A DNA stretch of 64,000 nt from Gaeumannomyces sp. JS-464 (taxonomy: Eukaryota; Ascomycota; Sordariomycetes; Magnaporthales; Magnaporthaceae), in contig NGZR01000003.1 of assembly GCA_002197995.1 (NCBI GenBank), forward strand, positions 6,324,001-6,388,000, written 5' to 3'. The translations under genes and the position numbers were made by a program. Each line of letters starts with the position of its first letter. Positions within the stretch are counted from its first letter, which is position 1. Under the pieces are notes generated by a model, which searched no databases, was not told where the DNA came from, and saw only the letters and a list, made by a program, of their open reading frames with translations. Of the stretch, positions 11,961-23,934 are shown piece after piece.

Positions 11961-14048
11961 ATGACCAGGGTGATGGAACCCGACCTCGGCCTTCCTGGCC
12001 CCATGCCAGGGCCGCGGGACCCGAGCCCTCCCCAGGACGCCCAAGCCCCCCATCCCACCCAAACCGGCAGCCTCTGCCAGATCAAGCACCTCTACGAGGG
12101 TCCCGGGAAGTGCGGCTGCTGCACCAACTGGGTGGAGGAGTACCCGGACGACGCCAAGGTGTCGGCCGAGAAGGAGGCGGACGCCAACGCCCGGTCCATC
12201 GTCGCGCGCCACAAGAAGAGCCACGACGAGGGCAGGCCGCTCCGGCTCGACTCCATCGTCGTCCAGAACGCGGCCCTCAAGTCCTTCCTGGGCGAGGTCT
12301 TTGAGGGCTACGACAGCGTCACGCCCGAGCTGGTAAAGGTCGTGTTCCGCGCGCCTTTCCGCGAGTTCTACTTCAGCTGGGACCGCTTCGGCGCCATCCT
12401 GCGGCACGAGGTTCGGAGCTGAGCTGGGCCGCGTAGAGCTGCCCCGGTTCGAGGGCACGCGCCGCATCGCCGACCTGGCGCTCTGCCCCTGCGCCTACTA
12501 CCCCGGGCTCGAGGAGGCGAAGAAGGGCGCGGTCGAGCGGGCGCTCAAGTTCTACGCCTTGAAGGGAATCCATCATCGGTCCTACCAGGGCCCCGTCATC
12601 GACGAAGGGGTCAAGCGCGATGTAAGTTTTTGCTCCGACTTTTTTTTTTTTTTTTTTTTTGTTTTTTTGTTGTTCTGCTGGAACGTCCCAACAGCCATCC
12701 ACACCGCCATCTCGACTGACACGCATGCCTGATGAACTAAGTTCAACGGCCGGGTCGTGATCGACGCAGAGGGCTACCTTACCGACCGCGCCTTCCGCTA
12801 CCATCGTCCGGAGCTGCGTGACCTTGGATTCCTGTCCCTCAAGACTCTGAACGTCGCAGATGACGAGGACAAGCACGCCGACGACGCATGGGGCCTCAGC
12901 GGCGACGGTTCTCGCAATGTCGTAAGAAGGCCAAAGGCTGCGTCCGACGAGCTCCGATCGGGCAAGCAGGCCGACGAGAGCTACTCTGTCGATGGTCTGT
13001 CAGCCGGCGACCTGCCCGCCCCAACCGTCTCACTCTCGCACCGGTCGCGCGTGCCGTCCAGACACTGACAAACGTTTTGCTCCCCCCATATGTAGTCTCC
13101 TTGACCGAGTACCAGCTCCTGCTCCTCTGGCCGGAGCTCTATGCCTTCTCCTGCAGCGCCAAGCGCTGGCTCCGGCTGCTCGACGTCGACCTGGTCAAGG
13201 ACGTCGTGTGGGACGAGGTCGCCTTCGCCAGCCTCATCCTCCCCGGCGACGTCAAGGACATGACGCTGGCCTTTGTCGAGGGCCACGTGTCCAAGGAGGC
13301 CCGGTTCGACGACGTCGTCGAGGGCAAGGGGCAGGGGCTCATCATGCTGCTCGTGGGGCAGCCCGGTGTCGGCAAGACGCTGACGGGCGAGGCCGTGGCC
13401 GAGCGCGTGCGCCGGCCGCTCTATGTCTTCAGCGCCAGCGAGCTCGGCAGCCAGAGCGGCCAGACCGGGGACAAGCTCAGGAAGGTGCTGGACCTGGCGG
13501 CCCGGTGGGACGCGGTGCTGCTGCTGGACGAGTGCGAGGTCTTTCTCGAGCGGCGCGAGGCCGGCGCTATTTCCCACAACAGCATCGTCGCCGTCTTTCT
13601 CAGGTGAGCTGGCTGGCTGGCTGGCTGGCTTTTTCTTACCTCCTTCCTGTTGAAGGCGACATCACCAGAAGAAGCTGACCAAAAATCTCGAAACCAGGAC
13701 GCTGGAGTACTACAAGGGCATCCTCATCATGACCACTAACCGCGCCGACACCATCCACCCGGCCTTTGAGAGCCGCGTCGACGTGGCCCTGCACTACCCT
13801 CCCCTGGGGCCCGAGGCGCGCCTGGCCGTGTGGCGCCAGTTCGTGTCGGCGCCGCGTGGCCCAGCGCCCTGGCTGACGCTGACCTCGCGCGCCTGGCCGG
13901 CCTGCCCGTCAACGGCCGCCAGATCAAGAACGTCGTCAAGGCCGCGCTGCTACTGGCCTCGCACCGCGACGAGCCGCTCTCCGTGGCCCACTTCCGCACC
14001 GTCTTCTCCGCCACCCGCGAGGCCGGGCTCGACGGCAGCGAGCTGTAA
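11961..14048 (+). CDS. Fungal AAA+ ATPase, DUF7025-type, with internal loss and frameshift
   Basis: Member of the large fungal AAA family with an N-terminal DUF7025-like region; substrate unknown. Exons 11961-12621, 12742-12994, 13096-13603, 13698-14048. Seen: KVVFRAPFREFYFSWDRF (N-domain), TRRIADLALCPCAYYPGLEE, LTEYQLLLLWPELYAF, Walker A GQPGVGKT, Walker B AVLLLDE (13510-13530), TTNRADTIHPAFESRVDV (sensor and Arg-finger region) and NGRQIKNVVKAALLLA (lid). Two lesions: after ILRHE (about 12407) the frame stops and resumes at ELGRVELPRFEG, skipping roughly 100 residues that relatives have there; and CCC at 13860-13862 needs one more C. Introns contain a T21 run and CTGG repeats. It may be a pseudogene, but the ATPase core looks intact, so I list it as a gene. 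Confidence 0.75.
12640..12660 (+). repeat. T21 homopolymer in AAA ATPase intron 1
   Basis: Twenty-one consecutive T inside the 120-bp first intron, followed by G and T7. Confidence 0.9.
13604..13630 (+). repeat. CTGG tetranucleotide repeat in AAA ATPase intron 3
   Basis: About five tandem GCTG/CTGG units start right after the GTGAG donor. Confidence 0.8.
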
Positions 14049-15628
14049 GGGTATGCATATATGCATATACTGATGGGCCTGGGCTCAGAGGGCTCTGGCT
14101 GCTTGGGAATCTTGGGAAAAGGCACGGGCTTGTATGGGGATGTACTCGGGCCTGGGCGGAGGCAATACTCTCTTCCGCTGGGCGATCTCCCTATCCGTTA
14201 TTCCTGTCCGTGTAGCTGGTAGCTCTGGAATATTTGGCAGGGATTTATCTATGAACGCAGATAGGTGTAGAGGTAATTAACAAACGACGAAAAGCAGCTT
14301 TCGACAGCGCCACATTGGCCAGCCAGCAACTAAAGCTCACGATTTGCTACATCTTGAACATGATGCATTCCCAAACTAGGCGCGGAAAGAAGCAGACGCG
14401 TGGCGGGACGTCCCCAGGCAGTGAAAACGGGCACCTAAGCAAAGACGTCATCAACCAACCCATGATGATCCCACCCAGTCCCATGACCTCAACTTCCCGA
14501 TATTGTGTGTAGTCCATGTCGGGCTGTCCATTCCCACACAGGCCGAGGTAAGCCAATGAAGTAGCGGACGGAATCTCCGCGTATTCCGGGTGGTGGACAT
14601 GGCAGCTGGGCGTAATGCAGTCAAGCGATGGCCGTAGTCGACGCCAATTGGCTCGCCTCGCAATCAACCGACCCGCGGGCGGGAACGGAGAAGATGATGG
14701 AATCCGGTCCAGCCAGGCGTGGGGGGGGGGGGGGGGGGGGGGGGCAGGCGTCTGCATCAGCGCCCACTCCTCTGTCCCTCGCACACGCTCTCCCTTCTCC
14801 CTTGCTCTCACATCGGTCCCGCCATTACTGTAGATAGCGTGTGGCTTCAATTGACTCGCCACAAAGTGATGCGTTAATCGCGAATATGGAAAGGGATAAA
14901 TAATCTGTAAACATGAATTGTGACGAGGGCTGTTCGGATAGTGGGATGTTGCCCAAGCGGATGAGACACGTGCTCTCCTCACGTCGCGCTTTTTCAGGGG
15001 TCACCCCCAAGTAAGGGCATTTGAGCAAGTAAGCCGCTTGCATAAAACGACAAGCCACGGTTTCATTCGTTCCAAGCCGTAGCTCGTCGCAAGTTTATGC
15101 AAAAACGGGGAAGACGCCAACAGCAAGCAACAACAACAAGCCCAGATACGCACGTGTAGTGTCTAGGTAAAAAGTTTCACCCTCCGTAGACGACTCTAAC
15201 ATGCACTGCGTCATGCTTTCTGTATTTGTCGTGGAGCAAAAAAAAAATAAAAAAAAGTCTGGCCAACCATGATATAAAGATCTTGTCTGAGAAAAAAACG
15301 CCCCGAGAAGAAGTCTGCGTCAAAAAAAAAAACAAGAAGCACAGCTCCCTCTGCGCACCCGCCCAAAATCATTGGCTCGGTGCGACAATGCCCGCCAACG
15401 GCTAAACAAAATGCTGTCCAAACCGTCTATTTATACGGGGGAAATGCCTTCACCCCGGAGCCGACATGCGTATGTCTTTGAAAAAAAGTATGCATATGCC
15501 TCCCAAGACCGGATATGAAATGTTGTCGTCATGAATGTAGAGAAAAGCAACAAATTTGGAGAAAACGAAGGTGCCGAAGACAAGGGGATGTGAGAGCAGG
15601 AAGAAGAAGAAAAAAGCATGTCATCATC
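14049..15628. other. Intergenic, convergent between AAA ATPase and NAD kinase
   Basis: 1.6 kb, more A/T-rich than the genes, with no supported gene. It holds a G24 run and several A-runs near 15240-15335. Confidence 0.5.
14721..14744 (+). repeat. G24 homopolymer
   Basis: Twenty-four consecutive G (C on the other strand) in intergenic DNA. Such a tract could form a quadruplex and is hard to sequence. Confidence 0.95.
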
Positions 15629-17547
15629 TCACATCCCCAGCAGGCTCATCTGCCTCCTCAGCGGGCTGGCGGCGCTGCTCCCCTCCTCGCTGACGTAGCA
15701 GGCCGAGTCGGTGTCGATGTCCCACTCGGCCTGGTCGTCGCCGTCGCTCGACTCGGCGCTGGTCTTGTCGCCAGTGTCAAAGGCCTTTTGCGTGGCGGCC
15801 CGCGTGTTCCAGCGGAGCGTGCGGGACACCGAGTCGAACCACTCCGTGTCGGTGCGCACCACCGTCGGGAAGGGGTACTGCGACGCCGTGATGGTGACGC
15901 AGTCGCCCTGCTTCAGCTCCACGCGGCCCTTGCCGTCAAAGGCGCAGTAGGCCGTGGCGCGGCTGTTGCGCGGGACCGACACCCTGAGCAGCATCGTGTC
16001 CGACAGGACCATGGGCCTGAACGACAGCGTGTGCGGCAGATGGGAGTAAGGAGAATGGCGGGGATGTCTGGGTGCACCAGAGAGCCACCGGCAGAGAGGG
16101 AGTAGGCCGTTGATCCTGCACAAGGGGAGAGAGAAGGGATGTTAGCGACTAGGTCACGTGGTCACACGTGAAGACAAACCGGCGCAGCGGGTAACAGCAA
16201 AGACTCACCAGTAGGGGTCGAAAAGATGCAGCCATCGGCCTGGATCACGGTGAGCAGGTCGTCATCGCCGTACAGCTCCAGCTGGGAGATGTAGGGCGAC
16301 GGGCCGCGGTCGATGAGGAGCTCGTTGAGCACCTCGAACTGCTCGGCCTCCTCCATGTCCTGGCCCTGGGCGCGTCGCGGTAGACGGTGCAGGTGAAGCG
16401 CATGCGCAGGTTGACGCGCATGCCCTCGGAGCCGAGGACGCGGTTCAGGTGGTCCTTGAAGCGCTCGTACTCGAACGTTGTCAGGAAGCCGAGGCTGCCG
16501 AGGCTGAAGGACAGGACGGGCGGCACGATGCGCTGGAACAGCCACGAGGTGAAAAGCACGGTGCCGTCGCCGCCTAGGGTCAGGACCAGGTCGAACTTCT
16601 CGGGGTGGCTCCAGCACAGGTCGGGGGACCAGTAGCGCAGCATGCTGGAAGAAGCGCGGGTTCTCGGCCAGGATGCCCTGGGCGTCGAAACGCTTCGAGT
16701 TGCGCAGCTTGGCGTCGACGTAGACGTTGACGCCCAGGTCGGAGCCGTAGCGCGGGGTGCTCAGCAGCCACTGGGTCAGCTCCTTGGTCAGGAGCACGAG
16801 CTCGTTGTCGCGGGCCTTGGTGACGATCATGATGTTGCGGACGGCGCGCTTGATGGGGCGCCTCTGCAGCTGCTTGGCGACCTCGCGGACGCCGGTGGCG
16901 GTCTGGACCAGGCGCGAGTGCGACATGTACTCGTCGTTCTTGATCTCCTCGAGGACCTTGTCGATGTCGACGGCATCGTCAAAGCGCTGGTGGTAGAAGC
17001 AGGGGGACTGCAGGCTGGGCAGGGCGGTGGTGGGGGTGTTTGTGCGGGCGGCCAGGTCGTTGAGGGCGTCGCAGAGCTTCTGGGACGACGAGGTGTTGGG
17101 GCGGGGGTCGGCGGCGGCGGCGCCGCGCTGGGCGGACAGCATGCCGTTGAGTGAGAGGGCCTCGGGCTTGTTGCTGCGGGCGACCGAGGCCAGGGCCTTC
17201 ATGATGGTCTGGCGGGGGACTGACTCGACCGAGGGCGTGCTCCTGCGGTGGCCGAGCGAGGCGTACGGCTTTTGAAGGGGCAGCAGGGGCGAGGGGGCGG
17301 GCGCTACAGCGGGCGCGGCAACGGGGACGGACGGGTCAGCGGCATTCTGGCGGAGGGCGGATTTTGCGTCGGCGAGAGAGGCGCAGCGCGCCTGGGTAGG
17401 GGAGCCAGAGGTGGACGTCTTGGGACGCTCCGAGTGGGCGCAATCCGGGCGCTGCAGCATGGGCGGCGGGACGGGCGGAGCGCCGGCAGCGCCTGCGTGA
17501 CTAACGACAGGGTGCAGCGACGTGGGCGAGCGAATCGAGTCCGACAT
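15629..17547 (-). CDS. NAD kinase (ATP-NAD kinase, Utr1/Pos5 family), frameshifted
   Basis: Phosphorylates NAD(H) to NADP(H). Exons in transcript order 17547-16209 and 16115-15629; the 93-bp intron splits the conserved [20 protein letters not shown]. The first 190 or so residues are Pro/Ser-rich and disordered, as in fungal cytosolic NAD kinases. Catalytic hallmarks are present: [37 protein letters not shown] and [12 protein letters not shown]. Three small lesions break the frame: near 16641-16646 (before [10 protein letters not shown]), near 16366-16377 (after TVYRDAPRA) and at 16035-16036, where one extra C restores [12 protein letters not shown]. The corrected protein is about 610 aa. No targeting peptide is obvious. 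ATG 17545-17547 follows an in-frame run of low-complexity sequence, so the exact start is slightly uncertain. Confidence 0.9.
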
Positions 17548-20500
17548 GGTGGTGACTGGAGGCCTGGGTCTTGGTTGCTCCGTGGCAGGGAAGGCTGGCA
17601 GGGCAGCTGGCAGGAGCTGGCGGCAGGGGTGCGTAGTGGGTGCGACGGGGCGTGTTCAGCGGGTAGCTTCAGCGCTGCTCCACCGGAAAATGCAGTGGTG
17701 CAGTGCGACGCAACCTAAATGGGAGCACGGCGCGGACACAGCCAAAACCCGAGACCAATGGCGGATTTAGGGGGAATGCCGAGCTTGCACACGCAGTCTC
17801 TGGCGAGCAAACCACTCTCGGCTTTCTGGAACGGCGGACTGGACTGCCGGCTTGTCTCGATGGGCTCCTGCAGGCTGTCACACACACACACACACACACA
17901 CACAACTGACACCTCACACCTCCAGAGTCAGCACATTGAGTTCCCCCGTCACTGTAACCGCGGGCTCGTCACCCCGCGTGCGACCCAAAAGCGGTCTGTG
18001 GTTTCCATTCCTGCCGCTCCAGTGCCACGCCACCGAAGCCCTCCCCACCCGCGCTGGGGCTGCAGACTCGGCAAGCAAGGGAGACAGCAGGAAAGGAGAA
18101 GAAGCCGCCAAAAAGGAAGAACACCACTCACCGCGTCGGTCACGCACGAAAGCGGCAACTAACTCTCCCGGGGTCTTGAAGACTCGAAAATAGCACAGAC
18201 TAGGGCCTGTGATATCGAATCTATGCACGAGACGACTCGCAGCGGCGGGCTTGGATGTCTCGATTGGTGGCGATTCTGCGTGACGATGTGGAACCCCGGC
18301 TGCAGCACCTGCAGGAGACGATGCACGTGGGCTGCGACGGGCGATGGTCGGTGCGGGTGCAGGACGGGATGCAAAGTGAAGTTCGCGCGGAGGGGTATCT
18401 CGGGCCAGAAAGTCGGTTCCTCTCTGGTCTATGGCTGCCGGGGGAAAAGAAAGAAAAAAAAGCAAAAAACGCAAGCGACGCCTGGTCTATAAATGGTATC
18501 GTGGACCGTGAAGGAAGAGCAGCGAAAAAAGGAGGTATTAAAACGACGATAAGTCAATGCGATTTCTTGTCCAAAGAATCACAACCAAGAAAGAAATGAA
18601 GAAACAAGCTCCCCCCTCAAAGAGCAGTTGGAAACGATAGTCGGATAGATGGGATTAGGAGCGACGGGATGCAACAGACGAAGGAGGTCAGGCAATTGCT
18701 AGAACTACCAGAGCTCTGCTGCGAAGTTGCGGGAGGAGGAGTAGGAGGAGGGGGTGAGAGGGGAACGAGAAAAGAAAAGAAAAGAAAAAAAAAAAGAAGG
18801 ACGGTGACGATGCGTTTGAGTTGGGCCTACGAGAAGAAGACTGAAGACCAAAGGGGAGCAAAAGGGGCCCATCACGAACATCCCGACCCAGACGTTTTAA
18901 TATTTTCCGTCGCCGACAGGCAGCGCAGCTTTCCCAGAAAGCAAGGGGCTTGGCTTCTGCCATCTCGTTCTGGGTCTGCGAACTCCTGCGCGCCCGCGGG
19001 CTGCCCTGCTGCAACGTGCGTGCGGGCCCCTCTCTCTCACTCTGCTCTGCTGTGCGTGCCGGGTTGCTTGTGCAGCAAGCATGGGGTGGGGGGAGCCCGC
19101 AGCACAAGCCGTCGCCGCAAGTGGAGACCGCCCCTATTCCAGCAGGCCTGCCCTGAGAACCGGGGACCCTGTGGCGGCGGCACTGGTCTGGTCTGGCCGC
19201 CCACGCACGCACCGCACGCCGCCAGACAATTGGCAGCAAAACTGCAGGTGCAGAGCATGGGGTCGAGGGTCGGTAGGGTTGCGTTGCAGTCCAGGATCAG
19301 GATAAACCCCCCCACATCCATGAGTGTGGACATGCCCGTTGTTTCCAATCCGAGTCCAACCAACCCTTTCCGGAACCCTCCTCTTTTGCTGAACAAGAGC
19401 TGACGGTGTGCATGTACCAAGTCTACAGCGGCCGTGGGGGGCGTCCTCTGTGTACCTGCTACCTTGCTGGGTTGTGTGTGTTGTGTTTGCGCCGCGATCC
19501 CTTCTTTGCCGCCGCATAGGCGAGCGGGAGCATCGCGGTCCCGGCGAACTGCCCGTCTCCAGGCAAGCAGGAGTCGTGTTGGTGGCGGGACGTGGGCTTG
19601 CATTGATGGTGATGGCCTAGGTGCCTATTCGGGGTTGGCTGCGGCGGCTCTGCTGGTGCTGAGTGCTGCAATTGGCAGCGGCAGCACGCGCCCGCGATAG
19701 CAGACAATGTTTTATCAAGCCACAGAGTTGATGATGGGGGCCGACGCCACCAACGGGCATCCATCAGCACACTCGACCCGGGCATCAAGCTATAGGTACC
19801 AACCAACAGTATCAGCCACCTGCAGCAGCTTGATGGTGGGATTCCATCGGGCTGGGCGGCAGACTTCAGACCAGAGACTTGGCAAGTGCGAGCCAGACTG
19901 GCGGCGCTCAGGGCGGCCGGGCGCATTGGGCGCCATGGATGGCGATAGGAGGACGGCACGCAACGCTGTCATCTGTACTTTGCATCATGTGCATTTTGCA
20001 GGACAGGTAGGTAGCCTGCAGCAGATCCCCTTTCCTCACTCCTTTCTTTCGTCTCCCTCGTCCCTGTCCTCCTTAGGGGTTTCCACATCCAGCCTCGAGA
20101 CATGGGCTGGTTCAGCACGTTGCTAAATTTGCACCTGCCCCTCCCTCGCGGATGCCAAGACGCGATAAAGCTGAGGAAGCCAAGCCGTCGAGCAAACCAC
20201 CCCAGGCTCCGGTTCATGGGGAGAGGGCCGCACGCGGAGCAGCAACAGCAGCAGCACTGATTCAGCCCCCGTAAAACAGCGCCAGTTAGCCGCCCATGTT
20301 GCAGCTTTCACAACTCATGGCCGCTTCCCGTTGGCGCATTGCAAGCCACCGGCCCGCCGCCTGCACGGGGATTGGGTCTCAAAGGTGTCGGGAATTGATG
20401 CTGCTGCTGCTGCCGCCGCCGCCTCCTCCCCGGGGTCTGCCAATAGTCGGGCCAAGAAAGAGAGGAGATATAGCGAAATTCGTCCAAGACGATGCGGTCT

Positions 20501-22419
20501 GGATCTGTTCCAGGGAACGCGACGGCCCTTGTGGTTGGTAGCGATGTCGCTTTCGCCTTGCTTGTTTCCTCTGTTCTGGCCCCTTGTTCCTTTCAGCCCC
20601 CACTGCGGCCTCGCTGGTTGGACGGGGTTTTCGTCACGGAGGTTCCAAATCGGGAATCGCGCTGCCTGGTGCGACGAGGGACTCTCTCTTCTTCGTCTGA
20701 TTCCCCAACTGTCGCGGCTTTCCCGATCAATGATCAATGACCAATGACCAATCGACTCCGCCCGCCCCCGCCCGCCCTGGAAACACCGCTCTTTTTTGCT
20801 CCGGACAGTACCGGCGGACCAAGCAGAGAGAGCCCACAAACGTGCTCTCGCATAGCATTGAGGCCCCGCTCGCAGGCCCTGCGCGCATCACAACAGAAAG
20901 GCCTGCATGCATCGATGTTTCCACGCCGTGCCTGCCGGAAAGGCGAGGGCGAAGAGAAAACTGTCCGATGTTTTGCCCAACCTTCCAGAAGCGATCCCCT
21001 CCTGCATGAGAAACAAGTGCGGACAGTACACACAGTACATCCCATGGGTACAACGGATGGAACGGGCTCGCGGCAGCTGTGGAAAAGCGGTCGCCTGCGT
21101 CGTGGGCTCCGAGTCATTGCCTCCTGGGGAGCTTCCGCCGCACCGCGCCTGTGTGCGATTTATCGCTGTTCCCTGCGCCGCCGTTTGACCCGTGCAGATC
21201 ACACGCAGTGCGCCCAATTCTGGACACTGCCAGCCCCGCAGGACAAAACGAAAACAGAAGAAGGGGCCCTGAACGTTTTCCATGTGCATCAAATGCTTCG
21301 ACAGCCTACCCGCGCGCGATTATCTTTATCAAGAAATATTGCCAAGATTGATGGGCCTGTGTCTGCCGCTTTGGGTTCACCAAATCATGGATGTGCCCTG
21401 CGGGGCAATAGACGCTCGACACGTGTGACAGACTGTCAGGGCCGCTGCGCAACCTTTCGGAGAGGCTGTTGAGCCTCATCAATGCATGCGTTAGCGCCGC
21501 GGCTACGGCTGTGATTGAACCTCCGAGGCGTTGTGAGTCTGTGCCAAATTAAAGCTCCAGCGTGTGTGCTTGGCACGAACGCCGCTTTGGTACCGAAAGC
21601 TACAACGGGCTGAGAAAGGCAAGCGAGACGCGAGATCCCCCAGGACGGGCCAGCCGCCTGGGGGCTTTGGCGGAGGTTTGCCACACCGAGAGGAAGGATT
21701 TGGCGCAAAGCATTGCAGCTGCCTCGCCAACAAATGATGTGCGACCAAAATGCCTACCTACATACCTTGCAACCCCTCAAGAGTTGCCGCCTTATTCGTT
21801 ATTCAGAGGGGCGAGACGGGTTAGGTGTCCGGATTTGGACGGGTCGCAGGCAAGGAACAAGGTGAAACATGGGCGACGCCGCAACCCTCGAATTTGACAA
21901 CCCAAACGCGCCCGTGCTGCGGATCCACGCTTGTTTGAGCGGGAATGGAATGCTGGCAGTAAGCAAAGGGGTAAATCTCGGCGTCTGCAAACCCCCCAGC
22001 AGCCGGGAAGACTGCTCCAGAAGGGGAATGAAGCGTGGCCAAGTTGCGCGCGCGCGCGCCAGAGGTCCCGAGGGGGTCCATTGTTCGCTCCACGGAGTTG
22101 TGGCCATTCACTTTCCGTCAACCGTCTCTCCCTCCGCTCTCCCTGCCTCCCAGCTTCCCCGTCCTTCCTGTAACCGCCCGTGTCCACCTCTTGCCGTCCG
22201 TCTCCATTGATGCTCGGGATCGTCGTGCACAGGCTGATAAGGTCGGTTGGGTCGGGTGTCGGCAGGCCACAAAATAGGTAGGATTCCGAAGCAAAACAGC
22301 GCGTCAGGAGACGCGAGGATTCGTTATGCCACCACATGTCTCGCGAAACAACGGCCCCATGGCACCGGAGGTTTGCCCACGGGTCGCTTTGGCAGGCAGA
22401 TCGTCCCATCAGTTTCCCA
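17548..22419. other. Large gene-free interval, 4.9 kb
   Basis: No gene I can support on either strand. Open frames are short, overlap on opposite strands, and lack splice structure and motifs. It holds the NAD kinase promoter at its left end, a CA microsatellite and several purine tracts (18770-18800). Untranslated leader exons or a non-coding RNA could be present but cannot be seen from sequence. Confidence 0.45.
17879..17904 (+). repeat. CA dinucleotide microsatellite
   Basis: About 12-13 tandem CA units, 330 bp upstream of the NAD kinase start codon. Confidence 0.9.
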
Positions 22420-23502
22420 TCAGTTCTTCCAGTGAAGGTCGGCCGAGACCTTGGCCTCGACGGTCGACCGGATGAATTGCCGCATGTCGGGGCCGCTCCT
22501 CGCAGCGGCGTCGTTATCGTCGAGATCGTCGAGGCCCCCGACGGGGGGCCTGGTGGGTTCGCAACAGATCTCCTGCGCCTTGGCGTGGACATCAGCCCAT
22601 TCTTGCATTGTGAACGGACCCTCGCTCTCCGCCAGGAGCAGCCTGTCGCTGGACGTGAAGGCGAACACGTGCAGGGACCGGGCCTTCTCGGCCTCCCTGG
22701 GCGACGGGTCCACCACCAGTTGGCTCTTGTTGCCTCCAGCCGGCGGCGCAGCCACAGCCACGACGGTTGATGTGGCGGTTGTCCTGAGCGGGATTGCTGC
22801 CGAGAGCAGGGCCAAAACAGCGGCCTGCAACAGGGCGGGTACAATGGGCAAGTTCTGAGGGTAGAAGGCGGCAGGGCATTCGTCAATGGCGGTAGGACAA
22901 AAAAAAACGACGAGGCAGCTGCTGTTTGAAGTGTAAAGGGAGCATTGCACAAGGAAGAAATTTTCAAGAGGGGATAATCAATGTGAAGCAACCAAGAAAA
23001 CAACCCAAGGGAGGAAGGGAAGGGGAGACATTTTTCTTACCAGGCGAGCCTGAACGAGCTTGGTGCTCACATAGTCGTTCTCGGGGATACTGTTACCTGC
23101 AGCACAATCTGGACGAGTCCTCGAGGGAAGTTCTTGACCAAAATGAGCTGGCGTAGTGACGACTGTAGAATTGTCTCGAGATGGCGCTCCCGGGTGCCTG
23201 CGTTTATATATAAAAATAAAAAAGGGAACCAGGCTGGTAAGCCAACAGCTCCAAAACCCAAGGTGGTAGGGAAATCATATCGTTCGATGTGATGTCGGGA
23301 AGGCCCGCGTACCTCCAACCCCTGCCGCTGGTCGTACGATGACATCGACGAGGGCTTCATAGGGGTCCTCGTCCCGCCGTTGCGCCTCGATGGGCCCATT
23401 GACCGAGGCAGTGACAGTGTAGCCTGCATGTGAGTAGGTCGCTGAGCCGTCTGCTCGTGGCAGGTGCGAGAGCAGCGCGGTCGGTTCCGATCTGGACGGC
23501 AT
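22420..23502 (-). CDS. RRP46: Exosome core subunit Rrp46 (RNase PH fold), one frameshift
   Basis: Non-catalytic RNase-PH-type ring subunit of the RNA exosome, nuclear and cytoplasmic. Exons in transcript order 23502-23313, 23197-23041 and 22854-22420; about 260 aa. Family features: LPRADGSATYSHAGYTVTAS (RNA-facing strand), NGPIEAQRRDEDPYEALVDV, VRPAAGVGG|TRERHLETIL across intron 1, and near the C-terminus LVVDPSPREAEKARSLHVF, matching the DPT...E.A motif of Rrp46. In exon 2 the frame breaks at 23083-23086: the coding strand shows four C where five give VTVSPENDYVSTKLVQARL, the family consensus. Start is the ATG giving MPSRSEP; an open upstream extension has no support. Divergent from RRD1. 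Confidence 0.92.
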
Positions 23503-23934
23503 CGTGAGTGAGATTTTGATCAACACTCGTCTGGCGGGCGAGGTGAAGGTCCCGTGCAAATATTTTAGCGAAGGCACGCGCGTTTGCCAGCCGAGCTTTT
23601 GGTTTTTGAGTTTTTTGAGGCTCTGCGGGAGCCGCCTTGCTGGGTGCGTTGCATGTGCAGCGGCGGACTCGATTGCACCAACCAGGGCCTGAGAACTGCT
23701 GACTAACGACGGGCTGGCAGCTGACCCCCGCCTCTAGCGTTGCTTTCAGGCGCAGCTAGCGGCGGCAGGGACCCCTCACATGGCATCATTGCCAAGGGCC
23801 ATCAGTCGATTTCCAGAAACCTGAGACCGCATGCCGATTTCGCTTGCCACCCTCCATCGCAATCACACGCTATAAACCCAAAGTTGGAAAGATTGCAACC
23901 GCTCGTAGCCTCTGCCCGACCTAGAATCCACAAA
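23503..23934. promoter_or_regulatory. Shared divergent promoter of RRP46 and RRD1
   Basis: Only 432 bp separate the two start codons, so both genes must draw on this DNA. A TATA-like CTATAAA near 23870 lies about 65 bp before the RRD1 start. No known operator was recognised. Confidence 0.6.

Noticed and set aside
21792..23003. 403-codon minus-strand open frame over RRP46 and its 3' flank
   Set aside because: Out of frame with the conserved RNase-PH sequence and without motifs.
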